Assembly: GCA_945227095.1 (NCBI GenBank)
Contig: CALYOC010000018.1
Coordinates: forward strand, 1 to 8,049
Length of the DNA: 8,049 bases
Direction: 5' to 3'
From: an uncultured Clostridia bacterium
GTDB lineage: Bacteria; Bacillota; Clostridia; Oscillospirales; Acutalibacteraceae
Position 1 is the stretch's first letter, and every line of letters starts with the position of its first letter. This document shows positions 1 to 6,856 of the stretch, piece by piece. Made by a program: the position numbers and the translations under genes. A model generated the notes under the pieces. That model made no database searches, was not told where the DNA came from, and saw only the letters and a list, made by a program, of their open reading frames with translations.

Positions 1-1100
1 CTGGCACCGCCCAACAAAGATTTACCAACGGAGGATTTTCCGGTGCCGGTGGGCCCTGTGACGCCGATGAGCTCAAAGCTGTCCGAACTGAGCTCCAGCA
101 CCTTGAACGCCGCCGCCCGAAGAAGTCTGTTTAAAACGGCAAGCCCCACGCCGTCCGCGCTCGCCATAGGCGCATAGACAAAGTCGGCGCCCAATTTGTC
201 ACATTTTCTCAAATCCTCAAAAAGCACCGCCGCCTGTGAAGCGCTGTCGCCCTGCTCGCCAAAGGGTATGCACGGCATAGATTTTATCCCTTCCGCCCAT
301 GAGGAATAACACATAGCTACGGCGTTTTCCCCGCGCTTTAAGTTGACAAATTCGGTGTATCTGTCCTTCGGTGCATTTACAATGTAAACCTTCGCCTTCG
401 GCGAATAGTGCTTATATTTCATACCGGGAGACGCGACATGGCGCGATATATCCACCTCGTGCGTAACTCCCTCGTCTATCTCAATTTCTCCCAAAACCTC
501 ACGCAGCATATCCGGAGTGACAGCACCCGGTCTTAACAGCCTCGGCTTCCCCTGCGCGAGGGATATGACCGTGGACTCCACACCGAAGCCGCAATCGCCG
601 CCGTCGATAATTCCGTCCGCCCTGCCGAGCATATCCTTTTTAACCGCCTCAAAGGTAGTCGGGGACGGAGCGCCCGACAAATTCGCGCTCGGCGCGGCTA
701 TCGGACAGCCGCACAGCTCGATAAACCGCTTCGCCGCAGGGTGAGACGGCATTCTCACCGCCACGGTATCAAGCCCGCCGCTGACGACATCATTTACCGC
801 CGCGCTCTTCGGCAGAATAATCGTCAAAGGACCCGGCCAAAACGCCTTTGCAAGTGCCATTGCCTGCTCGGTTATCTCCCGGACAAGCGGCTTCCACATA
901 GATATATCGCTTATATGAACGATGAGAGGATTGTCGCTCTCCCTGCCTTTTGCGCTGTATATACTCCTCACCGATTCGGGATTTAGCGCGTCGGCGGCAA
1001 GTCCGTACACCGTTTCCGTAGGCATGGCGACAATACCGCCTCGGCGAATTATCCGCGCGGCGGCTTCAAGTTCATTAACGCTGAAAATCTCTGTCTTCAA
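1..1100 (-). CDS. ywlC: L-threonylcarbamoyladenylate synthase (Sua5/YwlC) fused to a CoaE-like P-loop kinase; 3' part cut by window edge
   Basis: The Sua5 part makes threonylcarbamoyl-AMP from threonine, bicarbonate and ATP, the cytosolic precursor for t6A37 of ANN-decoding tRNAs. Visible YrdC-domain motifs are PTETVYGL (27-34), KGR with NPL (51-59), PSANLSG (137-143), GVESTV and LLRPGAV. The Sua5 C-terminal domain follows (KYKHYSP at 228-234) and ends around NRLLRAAA (324-331), so this enzyme looks complete at the usual size of about 340 residues. No stop follows. After about ten residues the same frame reads IGVTG and then a Walker A motif, GPTGTGKS (349-356), which resembles the N-terminus of dephospho-CoA kinase (CoaE). 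I checked the frame at seven points and it is continuous. The start is TTG at 1100, supported by AGAGG seven bases upstream; the next ATG (codon 26) would cut into the core. It is the last visible gene of the DUF951-prfA operon. The Sua5 call is nearly certain. The kinase identity is tentative, because only 18 residues remain after the Walker A start and shikimate-type or other small kinases share this motif. Confidence 0.9.
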   Translation of the reverse strand, partial: MKTEIFSVNELEAAARIIRRGGIVAMPTETVYGLAADALNPESVRSIYSAKGRESDNPLIVHISDISMWKPLVREITEQAMALAKAFWPGPLTIILPKSAAVNDVVSGGLDTVAVRMPSHPAAKRFIELCGCPIAAPSANLSGAPSPTTFEAVKKDMLGRADGIIDGGDCGFGVESTVISLAQGKPRLLRPGAVTPDMLREVLGEIEIDEGVTHEVDISRHVASPGMKYKHYSPKAKVYIVNAPKDRYTEFVNLKRGENAVAMCYSSWAEGIKSMPCIPFGEQGDSASQAAVLFEDLRKCDKLGADFVYAPMASADGVGLAVLNRLLRAAAFKVLELSSDSFELIGVTGPTGTGKSSVGKSLLGGA

Positions 1101-1107
1101 ATCAAAA

Positions 1108-1112
1108 CCTCT
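1108..1112 (-). promoter_or_regulatory. Ribosome binding site deciding the TTG start of ywlC
   Basis: AGAGG on the minus strand lies seven bases before the TTG at 1100 and three bases after the prfA stop codon. No ATG or GTG lies between the prfA stop and this TTG, and the only later ATG falls inside the conserved YrdC motif. The rare TTG start is therefore the best choice. Confidence 0.7.
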
Positions 1113-1115
1113 GTA

Positions 1116-2189
1116 TCACTCGGACTGTGCCTTTAGCTTGGCGGCGTTCTCCGCCGTAGAAAGTGCGTCTATTAGCTCGTCCATATCTCCGTTCAATATA
1201 TTTTCAAGTTTATACAATGTCAAGCCGATTCTGTGGTCGGACACTCTGCCCTGCGGGTAGTTGTATGTCCTTATTCGCTCGCTTCTGTCGCCGGTTCCGA
1301 CCTGTGCGGAGCGTTCGCCGGCAATTTCATCGTGCTGTTTTTGAATTTGCTCGTCTAACAGGCGGGAGCGAAGCACCTTGAGCGCCTTTTCCTTGTTCTT
1401 ATGCTGCGAGCGCTCGTCCTGACACTCGACAACCATTCCCGTCGGCAAATGCGTGACGCGAATTGCGCTGGATGTCTTATTGACATGCTGACCTCCCGCT
1501 CCGCTCGAACGGAAGGTATCTATCTGCAAGTCGCCGGGGTCTATCTCGACATCGACCTCCTCCGCCTCGGGAAGCACCGCAACGGTTGTTGTCGAGGTGT
1601 GTATTCTGCCCTGCGACTCGGTCTCCGGAACGCGCTGAACTCTGTGCACTCCGCTCTCATATTTAAAGCGGCTGTACGCGCCCTCTCCCTCTACGGAAAA
1701 GGATATTTCCTTAAATCCGCCGAGTCCGGTTTCACTGCAGGACATTATCTCCGTCTTATACCCTCTGCGCTCGGCGTACATTGAGTACATTCTGTAAAGA
1801 ACGCCTGCAAACAGGGCGCTCTCCTCTCCGCCGGCGCCGCCGCGGATTTCGATAATTACATTCTTATCATCATTCGGGTCCTTGGGCAAAAGCATTATTT
1901 TAAGCTCGTCGGCAAGACGCGCCATTTCACTCTTGGCAGTACCTATTTCCTCAATGAGCATATCCTTTGACTCTCTGTCCAAGCCCTTTTCATCAAGCAT
2001 TTCCTTCGATGTTTCACGCTTGCTCCGAGCCGCCGTGTACTGCTCATATTTCTCAACCACAGGAGTTAAATTCTTAACCTCTCTACTCAGGGTTTTATAC
2101 TTCTCCTGATTAGAGGCGACATCGGGGTCGCAGAGCTGCCTGTTGAGATCCTCTAACTTCTCTTCAATTCCGTCAAGCTTTTCTATCAT
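1116..2189 (-). CDS. prfA: Peptide chain release factor 1 (RF1)
   Basis: This cytosolic factor recognises UAA and UAG in the ribosomal A site and triggers hydrolysis of peptidyl-tRNA. At 357 residues it matches the usual length of about 360. The N-terminal part (to about 105) is helical and charged. The anticodon-like PxT tripeptide is PET at 188-190, inside [16 protein letters not shown]; this marks RF1 and not RF2, which carries SPF. The catalytic GGQ is at 232-234, followed by the conserved [17 protein letters not shown] and the [10 protein letters not shown] segment. The C-terminal motif [13 protein letters not shown] (309-321) is intact. The start overlaps the end of the DUF951 gene (ATGA), which suggests translational coupling, with GGTG seven bases upstream as a weak ribosome binding site. 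The gene ends in TGA, a stop read by RF2 and not by RF1 itself. The usual Firmicute neighbour prmC, the GGQ methyltransferase, is not next to it here. Confidence 0.98.
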   Translation of the reverse strand: MIEKLDGIEEKLEDLNRQLCDPDVASNQEKYKTLSREVKNLTPVVEKYEQYTAARSKRETSKEMLDEKGLDRESKDMLIEEIGTAKSEMARLADELKIMLLPKDPNDDKNVIIEIRGGAGGEESALFAGVLYRMYSMYAERRGYKTEIMSCSETGLGGFKEISFSVEGEGAYSRFKYESGVHRVQRVPETESQGRIHTSTTTVAVLPEAEEVDVEIDPGDLQIDTFRSSGAGGQHVNKTSSAIRVTHLPTGMVVECQDERSQHKNKEKALKVLRSRLLDEQIQKQHDEIAGERSAQVGTGDRSERIRTYNYPQGRVSDHRIGLTLYKLENILNGDMDELIDALSTAENAAKLKAQSE

Positions 2190-2371
2190 ACCTTTTCACC
2201 GTTCACTTTTTTAATACTTTTTTCCACTTTCACGCGCGGCAACATCATCTCTCGGTTGCAGCCGAGACATTTTATTTTAAAATCCGCGCCTATTCTGCTG
2301 ACCTGCCACTCAAACGAGCCGCAGGGGTGTTTCTTTTTTAATGTGATTACATCTCCGACCGAAATATTCAT
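2186..2371 (-). CDS. DUF951 family small protein
   Basis: This 61-residue basic protein of unknown function matches the DUF951 pattern: [18 protein letters not shown] near the start, then [21 protein letters not shown]. Cysteines 17, 35 and 38 with His15 could bind a metal in a small beta-barrel or zinc-ribbon-like fold; that is inference. A longer frame opens at ATG 2422, with another ATG at 2404. I chose ATG 2371 because GGAG lies six bases upstream and because family members begin at the VGD segment. In addition, the promoter proposed just upstream would start transcription at about 2421, leaving no room for the 2422 start. The stop codon overlaps the prfA start by ATGA. It is the first gene of the minus-strand operon, so it is probably co-expressed with RF1 and the t6A enzyme. 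Confidence 0.88.
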   Translation of the reverse strand: MNISVGDVITLKKKHPCGSFEWQVSRIGADFKIKCLGCNREMMLPRVKVEKSIKKVNGEKV

Positions 2372-2427
2372 AATCCGCTCCGTTTTCTCATCTGCAAATC
2401 TCATTTCCCAATACCTTTTCATTATAT

Positions 2428-2454
2428 ATTATCACATTTTAGATATGTTTACAA
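2428..2454 (-). promoter_or_regulatory. Candidate sigma-A promoter for the DUF951-prfA-ywlC operon
   Basis: On the minus strand there is a TGT-GATAAT extended -10 (GATAAT at 2433-2428) and a TTGTAA -35-like box at 2454-2449, with a short 15-base spacer. A TATAAT at 2426-2421 overlaps downstream but has no good -35 partner. Transcription would start near 2421, about 50 bases before the chosen DUF951 start. This was read by eye only. Confidence 0.45.
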
Positions 2455-2475
2455 ATATACTTTCAAGCATTTTTC

Positions 2476-2514
2476 GGACAAAAGCCGCCGAAAATGAAAA
2501 ATAAATCGGCGTCC
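2476..2514. other. Imperfect inverted repeat in the divergent spacer
   Basis: CGCCGA (2486-2491) pairs with TCGGCG (2506-2511) around a 14-base A-rich loop. Flanking GGAC (2476-2479) can pair with GTCC (2511-2514) if an asymmetric bulge is allowed. No T-run follows on either strand, so it does not look like an intrinsic terminator. It could be an operator between the divergent genes, a 5'-leader structure, or chance. Confidence 0.35.
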
Positions 2515-2590
2515 TATTATATCGAAGCACCTCACAGCATAAATTTTAATAAGTGACAAATTCAAAAGAAGCGTCCAAACTAATTCTACG

Positions 2591-2598
2591 AAAAGGAG
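2591..2598 (+). promoter_or_regulatory. Ribosome binding site deciding the S1-protein start
   Basis: AAAAGGAG ends eight bases before ATG 2607. An in-frame GTG at 2553 would extend the protein by 18 residues but has no purine-rich site before it, and the added residues contain this ribosome binding site. ATG 2607 is therefore preferred. Confidence 0.85.
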
Positions 2599-2606
2599 AA
2601 ATTAAA

Positions 2607-3527
2607 ATGACTGACTTCACAACCGAAGGAAACCTAATGGATTCGCCGGAGGTAATAAAGGCAAAAAGAAGCTGTGACGCCCTCTACACCGCCTACCAAA
2701 AGGGACAGATACTCGAAGCCGTCGCAAATGTCTGCGACTGCGAGCACAATCTGCATGTAGGCCTCGGCTGTATGCCCGGAATTATACCGAGGGACGAGGG
2801 CGCACTCGGTATCAAGGAGGGTACAACTCGCGATATTGCCCTCATTTCAAGAGTGAATAAGCCCGTCCAGTTCATCATCACCGGATTTGAAGAAAACGCA
2901 TTCGGGCAGAGGACGGCAATACTCTCCCGCAGAGCCGTTCAGCTCAAGTGCACCGAGGAATACTGCAGCCGACTCGTGCCGGGGGATATTGTGCCCGCAA
3001 AGGTCACGCACCTTGAAAAGTTCGGCGCTTTTGTTGATATGGGCGCGGGTATAAACTCGCTGATTCCGATAGATATGCTCAGCGTTTCGCGCATTTCTCA
3101 CCCCGACCGCAGAGTCAAGGTGGGTGAGAATATACGCGCCGTCGTCAGAAATACCTCGGAGTCAAAAATAACACTTTCCCTGCGGGAAATGCTCGGAACC
3201 TGGGAGGAAAACGCCGCCAAATTCTCCGTTGGTGAAACGGTGACGGGAATTGTACGCTCGGTTGAAAGCTACGGTATATTTATAGAGCTGACTCCAAACC
3301 TTGCGGGGCTCTCCGAGCCAAACGAATTTGCCAAGACAGGCGACACGGTAGCAGTTTACATAAAGTCAATTATACCGCAGAAAATGAAGATAAAGCTCAC
3401 CATAATAGATATTTTTGACGAGCAGCAGCCGTCGGTTGAAAAATTATACTTCCCGAAGTCAAGCCATATGGACTATTGGAGATATTCCCCCGATGTGTGC
3501 GATAAGGTGATTGAGACGATTTTTTAA
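2607..3527 (+). CDS. S1 RNA-binding domain protein (ribosomal protein S1-like)
   Basis: This 306-residue cytosolic protein probably binds single-stranded RNA through OB-fold S1 domains. Residues 31-112 look like a diverged first S1 domain: GQILEAVANV, then GCMPGIIPRDE, then ILSRRAVQ. Residues 123-193 form a clear S1 domain (PGDIVPAKVTHLEKFGAFVDMGAGINSLIP, closing with KITLSLRE). Residues 205-267 form another (VGETVTGIVRSVESYGIFIEL, then NLAGLSEPNE, closing with KIKLTIID). A 40-residue tail rich in aromatic residues ends the protein. The layout resembles the short S1-like proteins of Clostridia more than the four- to six-domain RpsA, so I give no gene symbol. It stands alone between a divergent operon and galM, with its own strong ribosome binding site. 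It could help mRNA binding on the 30S subunit or act as a free RNA chaperone; the sequence does not decide between these. Confidence 0.85.
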   Translation: MTDFTTEGNLMDSPEVIKAKRSCDALYTAYQKGQILEAVANVCDCEHNLHVGLGCMPGIIPRDEGALGIKEGTTRDIALISRVNKPVQFIITGFEENAFGQRTAILSRRAVQLKCTEEYCSRLVPGDIVPAKVTHLEKFGAFVDMGAGINSLIPIDMLSVSRISHPDRRVKVGENIRAVVRNTSESKITLSLREMLGTWEENAAKFSVGETVTGIVRSVESYGIFIELTPNLAGLSEPNEFAKTGDTVAVYIKSIIPQKMKIKLTIIDIFDEQQPSVEKLYFPKSSHMDYWRYSPDVCDKVIETIF

Positions 3528-3760
3528 TTATTCTAAAAGCAGTTAAACGGCGCAGAAGATTTTTATTCGATTTTTTACAATAATATGAATACTAAAAAGT
3601 CAATATATTTTGCAAAAAACAGTAAAATTCGACAAAAATATTATAATGTATAAAATGTGTTAAAGTAAAATCTCTTTTGATAAATTCCGCCGAATATACG
3701 CCTTTGCAAAAGGATAAAAATATGATAAAATGATTTTATAAACTCAAAGGAGATAAAAAT
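3528..3760 (+). promoter_or_regulatory. A+T-rich spacer upstream of galM with TTTGCAAAA repeats
   Basis: No gene is visible in these 233 bases. The palindrome TTTTGCAAAA (3608-3617) recurs as CCTTTGCAAAAGG (3701-3713), itself an inverted repeat. Several -10-like boxes occur (TATAAT at 3642-3647, TATGAT at 3721-3726), but none has a convincing -35 at 16-18 bases, so I cannot name one promoter. No intrinsic terminator for the S1 gene is evident. The galM ribosome binding site AAAGGAG (3746-3752) is eight bases before its ATG. Confidence 0.4.
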
Positions 3761-4798
3761 ATGACAGAGAGAAAAATCATCGGCAATACCGCCGGCAGAG
3801 ATATTGAAGAAGTCACCGTTACAAATGATAAGGGATTGTCGTTCAGTGCGATGACCTACGGCGCGACGATAACAAAGCTCATCGTTCCCGACAAAAACGG
3901 CAAAGGCACGGATATTGCGGTCGGATTTGAAACGCTCGACGGATATGTCAAAAACAGCGACAATCAGGGCGCAGCAATCGGCAGATTTTGCAACAGAATC
4001 GGCAAGGCGAGATTTTCTCTCGACGGCACCGAGTACAAGTTGAGCGCAAATGTCGGTAAGAATATACTTCACGGCAACGACGAGTTCAGGACGGCTGTTT
4101 GGGATATTGTTTCCCTCGACGAGAGCTCAGTCAAGTTCACATACACAAGTCCCGACGGCACCAACGGCTTCCCCGGAACGCTCCGCACCGAAGTCTTATA
4201 CACCCTGCAAGAGGATTCGCTGAAAATCGACTACTACTCGGTCAGCGATAAGAAGACGGTAATCAACCTGACAAACCACCTGTATTTCAACCTCACCGGT
4301 GACAGCGAGCAGACAATCGACAATCACCTGCTGAGAATTGACGCGGACTGTTTCACCGACGCGGACGACGAACTCATCGTCACAGGTGAAATCCTTCCCG
4401 TTGACGGCACTCCCATGGATTTCAGAGAGGAAAAGAGAATCGGCAGAGATTTCGACTCCGATTACCCGGCTGTCAAAATGTACGGCGGATATGACTCAAA
4501 CTTCTGCCTCAATAACTACAACGGCGCGCTCAAATACGCCGCCACGCTCTGTGAGGAGGGCACGGGGATACAAATGGACGTGTTCACCGACCTGCCCGGT
4601 ATGCAGGTATATACAGGCAATGTGCTCAAGCCCTTCGCAGGAAAATACTCGAAAAATTTCACTCACCACGGTGCAGTATGCCTTGAAACACAATTTTTCC
4701 CCGACGCACCGAACAAGGAGAATTTCAAACAGTGCACATATGACGCAGGTCAGCCGTTTATCTCGACCACCGTTTACAAATTCTCCGTGAGAAAATGA
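3761..4798 (+). CDS. galM: Aldose 1-epimerase (galactose mutarotase)
   Basis: The enzyme interconverts the alpha and beta anomers of glucose, galactose and related aldoses, feeding galactokinase in the Leloir pathway or general hexose use. At 345 residues it is the normal length and cytosolic, with no signal peptide. Substrate-binding and catalytic residues of the family are visible: GRFCNRIG (74-81) with Asn78 and Arg79, His104 in ILHGN, the catalytic His173 in TNHLYFNLTG, Asp245 in YGGYDSNF, and the catalytic base Glu309 in GAVCLETQFFPDAPN. The start has AAAGGAG eight bases upstream. No galK, galT or sugar transporter lies beside it, and a terminator follows, so it seems to be a one-gene unit. 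Other sugar epimerases of this superfamily are possible, but all mutarotase key residues are present. Confidence 0.95.
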   Translation: MTERKIIGNTAGRDIEEVTVTNDKGLSFSAMTYGATITKLIVPDKNGKGTDIAVGFETLDGYVKNSDNQGAAIGRFCNRIGKARFSLDGTEYKLSANVGKNILHGNDEFRTAVWDIVSLDESSVKFTYTSPDGTNGFPGTLRTEVLYTLQEDSLKIDYYSVSDKKTVINLTNHLYFNLTGDSEQTIDNHLLRIDADCFTDADDELIVTGEILPVDGTPMDFREEKRIGRDFDSDYPAVKMYGGYDSNFCLNNYNGALKYAATLCEEGTGIQMDVFTDLPGMQVYTGNVLKPFAGKYSKNFTHHGAVCLETQFFPDAPNKENFKQCTYDAGQPFISTTVYKFSVRK

Positions 4799-4880
4799 AC
4801 ACTATCGGCGCTCGGTAAAAGTTCTCCTTGAACCCGATGATTTGTGCCGGGTAAAAAGACATAATTTTTCCGATTTAATT

Positions 4881-4930
4881 TAAGGCGGTGAGTACATATT
4901 GCCGCCTTAGATTGATTTTTCCTTTTTTTT
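4881..4930 (+). terminator. Intrinsic terminator after galM
   Basis: TAAGGCGG (4881-4888) pairs perfectly with CCGCCTTA (4902-4909) across a 13-base loop, followed by a T-rich stretch with T5 at 4916-4920 and T8 at 4923-4930. It lies 82 bases after the galM stop and separates galM from glmS. The loop is rather long and the T8 run is offset, so efficiency is uncertain. Confidence 0.8.
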
Positions 4931-4943
4931 ATGTTATCATCAG

Positions 4944-4972
4944 TTTATTACATTATAAATAATATGTATAAT
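4944..4972 (+). promoter_or_regulatory. Candidate sigma-A promoter of glmS
   Basis: A perfect TATAAT -10 (4967-4972) lies 17 bases after a weak TTTATT -35-like box (4944-4949). It sits in the short stretch between the galM terminator and the glmS ribosome binding site AAGGAGG (4995-5001, eight bases before ATG). Transcription would start near 4979, giving a leader of only about 30 bases. Confidence 0.6.
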
Positions 4973-5009
4973 TTTCGCTTAATAGGCAGTAAACAAGGAG
5001 GTTTTCGGT

Positions 5010-6842
5010 ATGTGCGGAATTATCGGATACATAGGCGATAACGATGTTGCACCTATCCTTTTAGACGGACTTGAAAGGCTTGAATACAGGGGATATGATT
5101 CAGCCGGAATATCCACGATAAACCGAAACGGAGATATATTCACCACAAAAGCAAAGGGTAAAATAGAACAGCTTCGCAAAAAAGTCAAGAGTGAATACAA
5201 AGACATCTCCACCATAGGCATAGGTCATACGCGCTGGGCAACTCACGGAAAGCCCTCCGACAGAAACTCCCACCCGCATATGAGTATGGACGGCAGATTC
5301 AGCGTTGTCCACAACGGAATTATCGAGAATTTCTCCGAATTGAAGGCAGATTTGCAAAACGAAGGAGTTATCTTTGCGAGCGAGACGGACACAGAGGTTG
5401 TCGCTCAGCTTCTGGCAAAGCTCTACGACGGAGATATGCGCTCGACAATAATGAAAACGCTCAAAAAACTCAAGGGCGCTTATTCTCTGGGTATTCTCTG
5501 CAAGGATTTTCCGAACGAAATATGGGCGGTCAGAAACGCAAGCCCGCTTATCATCGGTCTGTGCGAAAATCAAAACTTCCTCGCGTCCGATATAACCGCG
5601 GTTGTAAAATACACAAAGTCTATCTATCAGCTTGACGACGGAGAGTTCGCAAGGCTGACAAGGGATAATGTCGAAATCTTCGCCCCCACGGGAGAAAAGA
5701 TAAGCAAAAACATCGTAAAAATCGACTGGGACGTTTCCGCAGCCGAAAAGGGCGGATATCAGCACTTTATGCTCAAAGAGATAATGGAGGAACCCGAAGC
5801 GATTGCAAAAACCATTTCTCCGCGCATAAATGACGACAACTCGATAAACCTTGACGGAATCAACCTCACCGCCGAGCAGATTAAAAACCTCAAGAAAATC
5901 TGCGTAGTCGCGTGCGGCTCGGCTTGGCATGTCGGAATGGTGGGCAAATATGTCATAGAGGAGCTCACAAGAATTCCCGTAGAGGTTGACCTCGCCAGCG
6001 AGTTCAGATACAGAAATCCGATTATTGACGAAAACTGCCTTTGCATAGCAATCAGCCAAAGCGGTGAAACAGCCGACACGCTGGCGGCGTTGAGAGAGGC
6101 TAAGTCGAGAGGTGCGAGAATACTTTCAATAGTAAATGTTGTCGGCTCAACTATCGCCAACGAATCGGACGATGTGCTTTACACCTGGGCGGGCCCCGAA
6201 ATCGCAGTTGCCACAACCAAGGCATACAGCACACAGCTGACGCTCGTATATCTTCTCGCGCTCTATATGGCGCAGGCGCTGGATAAGATTGACGATAAGG
6301 AGTACAACGAAATAATAAATGCAATCCGCTCTCTGCCCGAACAGGTTGCCTCTATTTTGGAGCAAAAGGACGAAATAAAGGAACTTGCGAAGAGATACGC
6401 ATACTTGGAACACGCCTATTTCATAGGCAGAAATCTCGATTACGCGGTTTCACTTGAGGCAAGTCTCAAACTCAAGGAAATCAGCTACATTCACTCCGAG
6501 GCATATGCCGCCGGAGAACTCAAGCACGGCACTATCTCCCTTATCGAGGAGGGCACGGTGGTCTGCGCTCTTTGCTGCTGCGACAGACTGTTTGAAAAGA
6601 CCGTCAGCAACATCAAGGAGGTCGCCGCGAGAGGTGCGGAGACAATCGCCGTAATAAGCGAAAGCAGCCCGAATGTGCAGCTTGAGTGCGACCATAAAAT
6701 CTATGTTCCCTCTACTCACGAGCTCATTATGCCGAGCCTTGAAGTCATTCCGTTACAGCTTATGGGTTACTATATCGCTCTGGCAAGAAAGTGCAATATT
6801 GACAAACCCCGCAATTTGGCAAAATCCGTAACGGTAGAGTAA
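5010..6842 (+). CDS. glmS: Glutamine-fructose-6-phosphate aminotransferase (isomerizing), glucosamine-6-phosphate synthase
   Basis: The enzyme makes glucosamine-6-phosphate from fructose-6-phosphate and glutamine, the committed cytosolic step to UDP-GlcNAc for peptidoglycan. At 610 residues it matches E. coli GlmS (609). The N-terminal class II glutaminase domain starts with MCGIIGYIG, whose Cys2 becomes the catalytic N-terminal Cys after Met removal. It continues with HTRWATHG (73-80), HNGIIENF (101-108) and ETDTEV (125-130). Two SIS sugar-isomerase domains follow: about 292-430, with CGSAWHVG (302-309), SQSGETADT (349-357) and TTKAYSTQ (402-409); and about 462-600, with EASLKLKEISYIHSEAYAAGELKHG from 483. 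The conserved tail KPRNLAKSVTVE is intact. The SIS2 region carries an unusual CALCCC (519-524). The start has a perfect AAGGAGG. There is no glmS ribozyme core in the short leader. Strong terminators on both sides make this a one-gene transcript. Confidence 0.98.
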   Translation: MCGIIGYIGDNDVAPILLDGLERLEYRGYDSAGISTINRNGDIFTTKAKGKIEQLRKKVKSEYKDISTIGIGHTRWATHGKPSDRNSHPHMSMDGRFSVVHNGIIENFSELKADLQNEGVIFASETDTEVVAQLLAKLYDGDMRSTIMKTLKKLKGAYSLGILCKDFPNEIWAVRNASPLIIGLCENQNFLASDITAVVKYTKSIYQLDDGEFARLTRDNVEIFAPTGEKISKNIVKIDWDVSAAEKGGYQHFMLKEIMEEPEAIAKTISPRINDDNSINLDGINLTAEQIKNLKKICVVACGSAWHVGMVGKYVIEELTRIPVEVDLASEFRYRNPIIDENCLCIAISQSGETADTLAALREAKSRGARILSIVNVVGSTIANESDDVLYTWAGPEIAVATTKAYSTQLTLVYLLALYMAQALDKIDDKEYNEIINAIRSLPEQVASILEQKDEIKELAKRYAYLEHAYFIGRNLDYAVSLEASLKLKEISYIHSEAYAAGELKHGTISLIEEGTVVCALCCCDRLFEKTVSNIKEVAARGAETIAVISESSPNVQLECDHKIYVPSTHELIMPSLEVIPLQLMGYYIALARKCNIDKPRNLAKSVTVE

Positions 6843-6856
6843 TCAATCCGAAATGC

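Noticed and set aside
517..1784. Several plus-strand open frames of 72-127 residues across ywlC and prfA
   Set aside because: They are antisense to genes with full sets of conserved motifs and have no convincing ribosome binding sites or recognisable domains.
2372..2422. A longer DUF951 start at ATG 2422 (or 2404)
   Set aside because: ATG 2422 has no ribosome binding site and coincides with the predicted transcription start. ATG 2371 has GGAG at ideal spacing and fits the family N-terminus. ATG 2404, with AAGG nine bases upstream, is a weaker but possible alternative.
3642..3647. TATAAT as the galM promoter -10
   Set aside because: The box is perfect, but the positions 16-18 bases upstream hold no -35-like sequence. 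TCGACA at 3629-3634 is only seven bases away, so no promoter was called.
3641..4072. A 143-residue minus-strand open frame over the galM start
   Set aside because: It is antisense to the galM coding region and its control region, with low-complexity content and no family features.
4832..4852. A small hairpin ACCCG...CGGGT just after galM
   Set aside because: It has only five base pairs and an 11-base loop, with no T-run. The stronger terminator at 4881-4930 serves galM better.
4931..5009. A glmS ribozyme or other riboswitch upstream of glmS
   Set aside because: The stretch is too short and lacks the conserved ribozyme core.
5100..6059. A 319-residue open frame on the minus strand inside glmS
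   Set aside because: It lies antisense to a fully conserved glmS, has no family-like motifs or ribosome binding site, and its opening reflects the codon bias of the real gene.
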